This document shows, in pieces, positions 1 through 6,656 of a stretch of 8,717 nucleotides of DNA. This DNA is from Gemmatimonadaceae bacterium. GTDB lineage: Bacteria > Gemmatimonadota > Gemmatimonadetes > Gemmatimonadales > Gemmatimonadaceae. The DNA lies in contig JADGQU010000076.1 in the NCBI GenBank assembly GCA_017881545.1, positions 1 to 8,717 of the forward strand, in the 5' to 3' direction. Position numbers and translations under genes: made by a program. Under the pieces are notes generated by a model. It saw nothing but the letters and a program-made list of their open reading frames with translations. It was not told the DNA's origin and ran no database searches. The first letter of the stretch is position 1; the number at the start of each line of letters is the position of its first letter.

Positions 1-1025
1 CCAATACCGTCAACCGAAGCTGCGGCTGCGGCTGGTGTAGCCGATGCCGCGACCGGTGTCACTTCGGGCTGTTGCGAAGACTCTGTTTCAGTGGGAGAGG
101 GTTGCGGTGCCGCAGCGGCCGAACGCTGGCCGCGCACGTCGCGGTCGCGGTCGCGGCCCCTGCCGCCTCTTCGGCCGCGGCGCGGACGCTCCACCGTCTC
201 GCCTTCCGCCGACCCCGCGAGCCTCGGAACAGTGGCCTGCGTGGTCTCCTGACCCGCGGGTAATCCGCGGGCGACGCCGGCACCGGGGGGAGCTATCTCC
301 AACTGCCCATTTTCGAGCTTGGTGAGAGTGAGCAAGCCGCGGTGCGCGGCCTCCGTCACGAAGCGCGAGAACTTGGACATGCCGAGGTTCTTCTCGTCGA
401 ACGAGCTGTCGATCTGTTGCATCACCTGCTTGAGGCGGTCGGCGCGCATGACGTCGCCGTTGCGCTTCATCTGGGCGATGGCTTCCGTGACGAGCTCCCA
501 CGGGTCCTTCTTCACTACTTCCTCTTCGCCGCTCCGGACCAGGCCGGCGAGCGCGTTGTAGCTGTAGTACTCGTCGCAGTTCATGACGAGGAGGTCGCTC
601 GAGGATTCGCGGATGCCTACTCCGATGACGTACTTGCCGTACTCCTTGAGCTTGGTGACGAGGCTGGCGAAATCGGAATCGCCCGACAGGAGAATGAACG
701 TGCCGATCTCGGGGCGGGTGAATACCAGCTCCATTGCATCGACGGCGAGTCGAATGTCGGTCGCGTTCTTCTTGGCGGAGCCGTACGCGGTCGCCATGAT
801 CATATCAATGGAGGATTCCGCGAGGGGCACGATGTACTGCGGATAGCGACGCCAATCGGCGTAGGCGCGCTGAACCGATACTTTGCCCTTTACGATGTCG
901 GAGGAGAGGAGATTTCTGAGCTCCGTCTGAAGCTCGGAGCGGATGCCCATCGTGACGTTGTCGAAGTCGATGAGCAGTGCGGCGTTGGGGGCGTGGTGGG
1001 GACTTGCTTGTGCGGAGGCGGTCAT
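1..1025 (-). CDS. NYN-domain ribonuclease-like protein with OST-HTH/LOTUS domain, 3' end outside window
   Basis: The reading frame is open from the start to base 1, so the C-terminus is cut by the window edge. From the ATG at 1025, residues about 14-160 form an NYN (PIN-like) nuclease domain. Its likely metal-binding acidic residues are D20 and D22 in LLIDFDN, D90 in KKNATDIRL, and D116 and D118 in LSGDSDF. Residues about 174-245, beginning DPWELVTEAI, resemble an OST-HTH/LOTUS RNA-binding domain. Residues about 282-301 are rich in Arg, Gly and Asp, followed by an Ala/Pro-rich tail. NYN proteins of the LabA/DUF88 group are predicted RNases, so the inferred role is cytoplasmic RNA cleavage or processing. 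The same frame also opens at an ATG at 1133, adding 36 residues of His/Pro/Arg-rich sequence. I prefer 1025 because the extension has lower third-position GC and carries a short tandem repeat. Neither start has a convincing ribosome binding site. It is divergent from the kinase operon. Confidence 0.88.
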   Translation of the reverse strand, partial: MTASAQASPHHAPNAALLIDFDNVTMGIRSELQTELRNLLSSDIVKGKVSVQRAYADWRRYPQYIVPLAESSIDMIMATAYGSAKKNATDIRLAVDAMELVFTRPEIGTFILLSGDSDFASLVTKLKEYGKYVIGVGIRESSSDLLVMNCDEYYSYNALAGLVRSGEEEVVKKDPWELVTEAIAQMKRNGDVMRADRLKQVMQQIDSSFDEKNLGMSKFSRFVTEAAHRGLLTLTKLENGQLEIAPPGAGVARGLPAGQETTQATVPRLAGSAEGETVERPRRGRRGGRGRDRDRDVRGQRSAAAAPQPSPTETESSQQPEVTPVAASATPAAAAASVDGI

Positions 1026-1082
1026 TGCCTGCGGACCGCGGTGTATTGGGGCGTTTGCCTGTGGCCCTCGGTGTACCGGGGC
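1023..1082. repeat. two adjacent 30-bp imperfect tandem copies
   Basis: Bases 1023-1052 and 1053-1082 align without gaps at 23 of 30 positions. On the minus strand each copy encodes a version of AP(V/I)HRGPQA if translation starts at 1133. If translation starts at 1025, the start codon forms the edge of the second copy and the repeat lies in the 5' leader. Confidence 0.75.
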
Positions 1083-1172
1083 AACATGGCGGTGCGCGGC
1101 TGGTGACGCGGACCGGTGTGGTCGTGAACTCATTTTTTTTGGGAATTACCTGTGCGAGGCTGCGTGCCCGCG

Positions 1173-1205
1173 ATTATTTGCCGCGACGGCTGCACGCCGT
1201 ATCAA
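1173..1205 (-). promoter_or_regulatory. weak candidate promoter for the NYN gene
   Basis: Read on the minus strand, TTGATA (1205-1200) is followed by AATAAT (1178-1173). The 21-base spacer is longer than the usual 16-18, so this is only a weak candidate. It would place a transcript start about 30 bases upstream of the ATG at 1133. The remainder of the divergent gap shows no other clear feature apart from the palindrome at 1305-1317. Confidence 0.2.
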
Positions 1206-1304
1206 TCCTGCGACGGATGCCGCAGGCGGTGCGTCTTCAGGTCCATGCGAGCGAGTCAACCGTTAGTTGGCCGGTCGCCGGATCCTCGAAGTCGCGCCGT
1301 ACGG

Positions 1305-1317
1305 GTATAATTTATAC
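1305..1317 (+). promoter_or_regulatory. palindromic -10 element upstream of the histidine kinase
   Basis: GTATAATTTATAC is a perfect 6-base inverted repeat around one central base. It contains a consensus TATAAT on the plus strand (1306-1311) in an otherwise GC-rich region, and a similar element on the minus strand. No good -35 hexamer lies 16-18 bases upstream. Transcription from it would start near 1318, about 10 bases before the kinase ATG. The symmetry could also mark an operator. Confidence 0.5.
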
Positions 1318-1327
1318 TCAAACCCCC

Positions 1328-2623
1328 ATGAATCAACTGCGTTTCCGCACACGACTGGTCCTGATCCTGTCGCTGTTCGCGATTGTTCCGGCCCTCGTGC
1401 TCACACTTCTATGGGGCGGGACGGTCAGTACTGCCCTGCCGTTCGTCACCGGACGGCCGGCCTGGGACAGCGTGGCGGCGAGTGGCGAAAAGGCCATTGC
1501 CGCCGCGCGCCAGGCACCGTTGACCGCCCCCCAACGGCGTGCAATCGACGCGCACGAGCGCGAGCTGAGAACCTCGGTGGAGCAGGCGCGTCGCTACAGC
1601 TTCCTCGCCACGCGCACGGTTCGCGTGATCGCGATAGCCGGCATTCTCGCCCTCCTGGTGCTCACCGGAGCCGCGTCGCGCGTGGCGGGACATCTGAGCC
1701 GGCAATTGAGCCGGCCGCTGGATGAGCTTGTGCGATGGACCGAGATCATTGGGCACGGGGAGTCGCTTCCCCCTCCTCCCGAGCCTACGGTTGTCTCGAG
1801 CGGCCCTCGAAAGAACGGCGACGAAGGGACGACGATTGAAGTCACGACCAGCAGAGTGCGCGGTGCGCCCGAGTTCGAGACGCTGCGACGAAGCATGCGC
1901 GAGATGGTGTCGGAGCTCGAGCACGGTCGCCGTCAGGCGGTTGAAGCGGAGCGCCTCCACGCGTTCAGGGAAAGCGCGCGAAGGGTGGCGCACGAGATCA
2001 AGAATCCGCTCACGCCCATTCGCTTTGCGCTCGCCCGCCTGCGCGGCCAGGTTCCCGCGGAGTTGGAGGAGGATGTCGACGTCATCGCGATGGAGTCAGA
2101 GCGTCTCGATCGCATGGCGAGGAGCTTCGCCGAGTTCGGGCGCCTGCCGGAAGGTCCGCCGTCGGAAGTCGACATGGGCGAGCTCGTGCGTTACACTGCG
2201 CGCAGCAGCGTCCCACCGGGCATTGCTCTCGATCTTCAGATAGACGAGAATCTTCCGCGGGTGTACGGTCACAACGGAGCGCTTGCCGGCGCATTGAGCA
2301 ACGTGCTGCTGAACGCTGTCGATGCATCCGGACAGAACGGGCGCATCAGTGTGAAAGCCACTCTCGTGAGGTTAGGGGGGCGCGATGCCGTGCGGATCTC
2401 GGTGGCCGACGATGGCAAGGGAATCGCGCCAGACGATCTCGGGACGATCTGGGAGCCGTACGTCACCAACAAGCCGGGTGGCACCGGACTCGGACTGGCG
2501 ATCGCGCGCCAGGCGGTATGGGCCCACGATGGAACTGTGAACGCGACGAGCACGTTGGGCAAGGGAACGGAGATACAATTCACGATACCCGCAAACGGCG
2601 CCGGCGCCGCGAGGATTGATTGA
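1328..2623 (+). CDS. membrane histidine kinase, HAMP-containing, NtrY-like
   Basis: This 431-residue sensor kinase should autophosphorylate and pass phosphate to the response regulator encoded two genes downstream. Transmembrane helix 1 is at about residues 9-31 and helix 2 at about 97-115, leaving a small periplasmic segment of roughly 65 residues. A HAMP-like linker follows from about 116. The H box HEIKNPLTPI carries the phosphoacceptor H222, and the LTPI sequence is typical of NtrY-type kinases. The ATPase domain has the N box (LSNVLLNAVDA, N329), G1 (DDGKGI, D362) and G2 (GGTGLGLAIA, 384 onward). The frame is open further upstream, but I chose the ATG at 1328. The first helix follows it directly, the longer frame would overlap the divergent gene, and a TATAAT lies just ahead. 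There is no Shine-Dalgarno sequence before this ATG. No PAS domain is visible, and the protein is much shorter than classical NtrY. Confidence 0.9.
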   Translation: MNQLRFRTRLVLILSLFAIVPALVLTLLWGGTVSTALPFVTGRPAWDSVAASGEKAIAAARQAPLTAPQRRAIDAHERELRTSVEQARRYSFLATRTVRVIAIAGILALLVLTGAASRVAGHLSRQLSRPLDELVRWTEIIGHGESLPPPPEPTVVSSGPRKNGDEGTTIEVTTSRVRGAPEFETLRRSMREMVSELEHGRRQAVEAERLHAFRESARRVAHEIKNPLTPIRFALARLRGQVPAELEEDVDVIAMESERLDRMARSFAEFGRLPEGPPSEVDMGELVRYTARSSVPPGIALDLQIDENLPRVYGHNGALAGALSNVLLNAVDASGQNGRISVKATLVRLGGRDAVRISVADDGKGIAPDDLGTIWEPYVTNKPGGTGLGLAIARQAVWAHDGTVNATSTLGKGTEIQFTIPANGAGAARID

Positions 2624-2624
2624 A

Positions 2625-2927
2625 ATGGGACCAGAGATAGTCGTGCCGCTGGGCGCGTTCGCCTGCGCCATCGTCCTTGCCATCGGCGTTCCACTAGCGC
2701 GGGCCTACGCGCGCAGCATGGACGCGGAAGCCAAGAATCCCCGTATTCCATCCGAAGTCGCACAGCGTCTCGAGCGGATGGAGCAGACGCTCGAAGCGGT
2801 CGCGATCGAAGTCGAGCGAATCACCGAGGGGCAGCGATTCACGACGAAGCTGCTGTCGGAGGGGAGAGGCGGTGGCGATGCGCGGGCGATTCAGTCGTCC
2901 GCCTCGCCGCCGGATCGCGCGACGTAG
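2625..2927 (+). CDS. small membrane protein with coiled-coil segment, unknown function
   Basis: This 100-residue protein lies between the kinase and regulator genes. Residues about 6-28 form one hydrophobic helix. Residues about 44-78 are a charged, heptad-like segment (EVAQRLERMEQTLEAVAIEV) likely to be a coiled coil, followed by a Gly/Ser-rich tail. The architecture recalls PspB-like membrane/coiled-coil proteins, but I do not see PspB sequence similarity. The ATG at 2625 follows the kinase stop by one base, and a GAGG at 2611-2614 gives a spacing of 10. A TTG at 2616 in the same frame would overlap the kinase stop and sit too close to that GAGG. Its position suggests co-translation with the two-component pair and a possible accessory role at the membrane. 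That role is inference. Confidence 0.75.
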   Translation: MGPEIVVPLGAFACAIVLAIGVPLARAYARSMDAEAKNPRIPSEVAQRLERMEQTLEAVAIEVERITEGQRFTTKLLSEGRGGGDARAIQSSASPPDRAT

Positions 2928-4334
2928 GTGCCGATAGTCCTCATCGCCGACGATGAGCCGAACATTCGGCGCATGGTCGGCGCGCTCCTCTCTGGTGAAG
3001 GCTACGAAGTAGCGGAGACGGCGAGCGGCGTTGAAGCTGTCGCGCGGGTCAAGGAGGGAGAGCCTGACGTCGCGCTCGTCGATCTCATGATGCCGGGCGA
3101 GCTTGACGGAATGGCCACGCTCGGACGGCTGCGGGACGTCGCGCCGGATCTTCCCGTCATCATGATGAGCGGACGGGCGGGACTCGCCGACGCGGTCAAA
3201 GCCACCAAGCTTGGCGCCTTCAATTTTCTGGAAAAGCCGCTCACGCCCGAAGGAGTTCTGCTCGCGGTCTCGTCGGCTCTTGAGCTCCGCCAGACGCGCC
3301 GTGTCGCCCGCGCGCTGCGCGCGGAGCTGGGATTCGGCGGACAGATGGTCGGCAAGAGCGAGGCGATGAACACCGTGCGCCAGATGATCGCGCGCGTCGC
3401 GCCCTCGGACGCGCGGGTGCTCATCACAGGAGAATCGGGGACGGGCAAGGAGCTGGTCGCGAGCGCCATCCACGACGCGAGCCCGCGGCGCGAAAAGCCG
3501 TTCGTTCGCGTGAACTGCGCGGCCATTCCCCGCGATCTCGTGGAGAGCGAAATGTTCGGCCACGAGCGTGGGGCGTTCACCGGCGCGACGCAGACCCGCA
3601 TCGGCAGGTTCGAGCTGGCGCATCGCGGAACGCTCTTCCTCGACGAGGTTGGCGACCTCGGCCCCGACGCGCAGGCAAAGCTGCTGCGCGCAATCGAGGC
3701 CAAGGAAATCCAGCGCGTGGGCGGCAACAGAATCATTCGCACCGATGTGCGCATCATTTCGGCAACGAATCACGATCTTCAACGCGCGGTGCGGGCGGGA
3801 ACGTTTCGCGAAGATCTTTACTTCAGGCTGCAGGTGATCCCGCTGGCGATCCCTCCACTGCGCGAGCGCGGCGACGACATTTTCGAGCTGGTCGAGCATT
3901 TCTCCGAGCAGTTCCTCCAGCGAAGCGGCCAGGCGAAGCCGCGCTGGAGGAGCGACGCGCTCCAGCTGCTCCGCGACTACCCGTGGCCGGGAAACGTCCG
4001 CGAGCTCGCGAACATCGTGGAGCGGCTGGCGATCCTGCATCCGGGCGCGGAGATCACCGGCCAGAAGGTGGAGGATGTCCTCATCGTCGATCGCGACGAA
4101 GAGGAGCCGGTAACCACGCCCACGCGTGCCCAGGCGCGGGTGGGCGCTGAATCCGCTGCGCACGGTCCGGTTTCGCTGGCCGACAAACTGGACAGCTTCG
4201 AGCGAACGGTGATTGCGCGGGCGCTGGCGGAGGCAAGTGGCAACGTCGCCGATGCCGCCCGGAGACTCCAGACCGACAGGCCAAATCTTTACCGGCGCAT
4301 GAAGCGACTCGGAATCAACGTGACGAGGGTATAA
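2928..4334 (+). CDS. NtrC/NtrX-family sigma54-dependent response regulator
   Basis: This 468-residue regulator has the full NtrC layout. The receiver domain spans about 1-118, with acidic pocket D8/D9, phosphoacceptor D52 (VDLMMPG), S81 and K103. The AAA+ sigma54-interaction domain spans about 140-370, with Walker A GESGTGKE (168-175), the sigma54-contact loop GAFTGA (215-220), Walker B TLFLDE (235-240) and the arginine-finger region FREDLYFRL. The C-terminus is a Fis-type helix-turn-helix (NVADAARRLQTDRPNLYRRM). An intact GAFTGA implies that it activates RpoN promoters. Translation starts at a GTG directly abutting the TAG stop of the small upstream gene. There is no good Shine-Dalgarno sequence, so translational coupling is likely. 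The next in-frame ATG would remove the first part of the receiver. It is the probable partner of the kinase at 1328. Confidence 0.93.
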   Translation: MPIVLIADDEPNIRRMVGALLSGEGYEVAETASGVEAVARVKEGEPDVALVDLMMPGELDGMATLGRLRDVAPDLPVIMMSGRAGLADAVKATKLGAFNFLEKPLTPEGVLLAVSSALELRQTRRVARALRAELGFGGQMVGKSEAMNTVRQMIARVAPSDARVLITGESGTGKELVASAIHDASPRREKPFVRVNCAAIPRDLVESEMFGHERGAFTGATQTRIGRFELAHRGTLFLDEVGDLGPDAQAKLLRAIEAKEIQRVGGNRIIRTDVRIISATNHDLQRAVRAGTFREDLYFRLQVIPLAIPPLRERGDDIFELVEHFSEQFLQRSGQAKPRWRSDALQLLRDYPWPGNVRELANIVERLAILHPGAEITGQKVEDVLIVDRDEEEPVTTPTRAQARVGAESAAHGPVSLADKLDSFERTVIARALAEASGNVADAARRLQTDRPNLYRRMKRLGINVTRV

Positions 4335-4341
4335 GGCCGAC

Positions 4342-5724
4342 ATGACAAAGAAAACCACGACGATGGGCGCGGTCTGTGTGCTGCTCGCGTGCGCCGCTCC
4401 CGCTGTCTCGCGCGCGCAGGGCGTGGACACAGTCCAGGCCGACACGGCCGCCGAACGGCTCGGCCTCTGGGCAAGAACCAGCCGCGTCAGCGGCCTCGTC
4501 CTCACCTCGGGGAAAACTTACAACCGCGTCGAAGGACTGCCGGTTTACCTCGGGCCCGTTTTCCACGACAGCGTCGGCGCCGCCGACCTCGATGCGTCGG
4601 TGATGGGCATCATCAGGACGGCGGATACGTTCCACTGGGATAGCCAGAATCTCGGCCATCGCATCACCGCGGCAGCGCGCGTCGGGCGGGGGCGGGGCTA
4701 CAGACTCGCCGTCTCGTCGTACGACGTGTATACGCCCGTCGAGACGTGGCAGCTACCGGATCCGGACGCCGCGCTCGCCACGTTCTTCTGGCACCGTGAT
4801 TTCCGCGATCTGTTCAATCGCCATGGCGCCAAGGCGACAGCGACGTTCAATATGAGCGCGCACAGCAGCTTTTCCGCGGACTGGAGCGATGAGCGCTGGA
4901 GCTCCGCGCGGGTGCGCACCGTGTTCTCGGTTTTCGGCAACGGCAGCGCGTGGCGCGCAAATCCGCTGGTGGACGCCGGACGATTCCACCTCGGCGTCCT
5001 GCGCGCCAACATCGACACCCGGAACAACGAGGACAATCCGTCCACGGGCTGGCTGATTCTCGCTGAATACGAGCGCGGCACCGGGAGAATGACGGACATG
5101 GGGCCAACATCTCCGCTGGCGCGTCCGGATATCTCGCCGCAAGTGACGTACGGCCGCGCGCTCATCGACCTGCGCCGTTACAACCGCCTTTCGCCCACGA
5201 CGTGGATCAACGCGAGGCTCGTGCTCGGGGGCTGGCTGCACGGCGACGATCTTCCGCTCGAGCGGAGATTCTCCGTCGGCGGGTTTGGGACCGTGCCGGG
5301 ACTGGACTTCCGCAAGTTCGAGCCGGGAACGGTCGACGTGTCGCAATGCAGCGATGGAGGGCAACCCCCGCCGGGTAATCCCGCGCAGTGCGAGCGCGTC
5401 GCGCTCGCGCAGTTGGAGTACCGGAACGAGCTGCACTCGTCGCTATTCGATTTTCTGAACGCGAGACCGATCCGGCTGCGCGGCATCGGCTTCACCGTGC
5501 AGCCGACGGTCGTCGCGTTCGTCGATGCGGGGCGAGGCTGGCTGGTCGGCCAGCCGTCGGGAACGCTGGTGTATTCGAGCAACAGCTTTCCGCGATTCGG
5601 GACATTCCGGACCGACGTGGGCCTGGGGCTCGACCTCGGTCTCATCGGCGTGTACGTGGCCAAATCGGTGTCGAGCCCGGATGAGCCCGCGAACGTGTTT
5701 CTCCGGGTACACCGGCGATTCTAG
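4342..5724 (+). CDS. outer-membrane beta-barrel protein, Omp85/BamA-TamA-like C-terminal motif
   Basis: This 460-residue exported protein has a Lys-rich N-terminus, a hydrophobic core at 8-22 and a probable signal peptidase I site SRA-Q after residue 25. The mature part is dominated by alternating, aromatic-rich strands and ends in FLRVHRRF, a terminal-Phe beta-signal as expected for an outer-membrane barrel. Near residue 310, RFSVGGFGTVPGLDF resembles the Omp85 motif that normally contains (V/I)RG(F/Y), but here Pro replaces Arg. No POTRA repeats are visible, so it is not a full BamA. C336 and C350 flank a Gly/Pro-rich stretch and may form a disulfide in a surface loop. LLAC at 14-17 resembles a lipobox, but a barrel with an SRA site makes a lipoprotein unlikely. 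The ribosome binding site AAGG (4333-4336) overlaps the regulator's stop, with 5 bases to the ATG, so it is co-transcribed with the two-component genes. Confidence 0.8.
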   Translation: MTKKTTTMGAVCVLLACAAPAVSRAQGVDTVQADTAAERLGLWARTSRVSGLVLTSGKTYNRVEGLPVYLGPVFHDSVGAADLDASVMGIIRTADTFHWDSQNLGHRITAAARVGRGRGYRLAVSSYDVYTPVETWQLPDPDAALATFFWHRDFRDLFNRHGAKATATFNMSAHSSFSADWSDERWSSARVRTVFSVFGNGSAWRANPLVDAGRFHLGVLRANIDTRNNEDNPSTGWLILAEYERGTGRMTDMGPTSPLARPDISPQVTYGRALIDLRRYNRLSPTTWINARLVLGGWLHGDDLPLERRFSVGGFGTVPGLDFRKFEPGTVDVSQCSDGGQPPPGNPAQCERVALAQLEYRNELHSSLFDFLNARPIRLRGIGFTVQPTVVAFVDAGRGWLVGQPSGTLVYSSNSFPRFGTFRTDVGLGLDLGLIGVYVAKSVSSPDEPANVFLRVHRRF

Positions 5725-5774
5725 GGATGCTGCTACCCTGTTTGCGCGCTGGCCCGCGCGATGGCGCTCGAGCG

Positions 5775-6410
5775 ATGCTGAAGCTCTCCCTCTTTGCCGC
5801 TGTTTTCGCTATCGGCGTACCATTGGGCGCGCAGAAAGTGCGTCTGGATGTCGTGCTCCCTCCGCAGCCCGCGTGGGCGGCCGAGCCGCCGGCGGTATCT
5901 TCAGCGGGATTGCTGGCGGACGCCTCGATGCGGGATCTGCTGGCGAACGGATTCCCCGCGCGTCTGCACTATCGGCTGGAGCGATGGGCGTCGGGCCGCT
6001 GGTTCGACGATCTCAAGGCCGCGTTCGAGTGGGACGTCATTCTCAAGTACGACGTGCTCGGCAAGAAGTACCAGGCGGTTCGCGTGGTGAACAAGAAGGC
6101 CGAATCGCTCGGTGATTACCCGGCCACGGCCGACGCCGAGAACGCGGTGGAGGCGCCATACAAAGTGGCGATATCGCTGCCGAAGAAGGGAGAGCGCGGC
6201 TACTACAATTTGCTGCTGGATGTCGAGACGCTGTCGCTGAGCGATCTCGACGAGGTACAGCGGTGGTTGCGGGGGGAGCTCAAGCCCGCTGTGAGCGGAA
6301 AGAAGAATCCGGGGACGGCGGTCGGGCGGGGCGTTCGAACGCTTGTGGTGCGGTTGCTGGGTGGGGAGAAGAGGCACTACGAGGCTCGAACGGGGACGTT
6401 CCGCCCCTGA
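5775..6410 (+). CDS. secreted DUF4390-like protein
   Basis: With the ATG at 5775 this is a 211-residue protein. Its signal peptide MLKLSLFAAVFAIGVPLGAQ is probably cleaved after GAQ or before the Gln. The mature part resembles my memory of DUF4390. It has a L..NGFP.RL.YRLE.W segment with FDD following, a KYDVLGKKY strand, and near the C-terminus LSLSDLDEVQRWLRGELKP and GRGVRTLVVRLLGG. The family has no established biochemical role. In some Proteobacteria DUF4390 genes sit next to ntrY, which fits this operon and supports the call. The frame also opens at an ATG at 5727, three bases after the barrel gene's stop. That would put 16 uncharacteristic residues ahead of the signal peptide, and the AGGG before it abuts the codon, so 5775 is preferred. 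The stop codon lies inside the first repeat unit of the downstream repeat. Confidence 0.75.
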   Translation: MLKLSLFAAVFAIGVPLGAQKVRLDVVLPPQPAWAAEPPAVSSAGLLADASMRDLLANGFPARLHYRLERWASGRWFDDLKAAFEWDVILKYDVLGKKYQAVRVVNKKAESLGDYPATADAENAVEAPYKVAISLPKKGERGYYNLLLDVETLSLSDLDEVQRWLRGELKPAVSGKKNPGTAVGRGVRTLVVRLLGGEKRHYEARTGTFRP

Positions 6411-6488
6411 CAACTGCAAACGGAATGGGATCCGAGATCTGACAACTGCAACTGCAACTGCAACTGCAAACTGAACGGGATCCGAGAT
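6407..6488. repeat. two tandem repeat units with variable CAACTG hexamer run
   Basis: Unit 1 (6407-6438, 32 bp) and unit 2 (6439-6488, 50 bp) both begin CTGACAACTG and end GGGATCCGAGAT. The 18-base size difference equals three extra CAACTG hexamers: unit 2 has four in a row (6443-6466) and unit 1 has one. Outside the hexamers the units differ at two positions. The first unit includes the TGA stop of the DUF4390-like gene. A degenerate third start, CTGAGAAGCGCA, follows at 6489. Confidence 0.9.
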
Positions 6489-6653
6489 CTGAGAAGCGCA
6501 GATATCAGAGTCTAGTAACTGCGTCTGCGACGGATCTGTGTGGCATAATGGTGCAGGCGGTCGGTTGTAACAGGATGCGCGCCGGAACGGTCGGAGCGAA
6601 GTGACTACCTCCTGAGATCTATGCCTCTCAGATCTCGGATCCCGTTCAGTTTG
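6467..6653. repeat. 28-bp perfect inverted repeat enclosing a 131-base segment
   Basis: The left arm 6467-6494 and right arm 6626-6653 are exact reverse complements over 28 bases, with core AACGGGATCCGAGATCTGA. The left arm is part of the tandem units at 6407-6488, so the right arm is an inverted third copy without the hexamer run. The right arm ends three bases before the HNH stop codon. The enclosed segment 6495-6625 holds no convincing gene. The arms could pair as a long stem, but the loop is too large for an ordinary terminator. It may be an intergenic repeat family or a small non-autonomous element. Confidence 0.85.
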
Positions 6654-6656
6654 TAC

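Noticed and set aside
342..1106. 254-codon plus-strand open frame
   Set aside because: It is antisense to the NYN gene, whose minus-strand frame shows clear nuclease motifs. The plus frame has no recognisable domain.
2694..4505. 603-codon minus-strand open frame
   Set aside because: It lies antisense to the sigma54 activator. Long antisense frames are expected in GC-rich coding DNA, and its translation is Arg/Ala-rich without motifs.
6541..6556. TGGCAT...TGCAG resembling a sigma54 -24/-12 promoter
   Set aside because: The GG-to-GC spacing is one base short, and no gene follows on that strand.
6548..6604. 18-residue ORF inside the inverted repeat
   Set aside because: It has no ribosome binding site, no distinctive composition, and is of a length expected by chance.
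6467..6653. Interpretation of the inverted repeat as a complete insertion sequence
   Set aside because: The 131-base interior encodes no transposase, and no clear target-site duplication flanks the arms.
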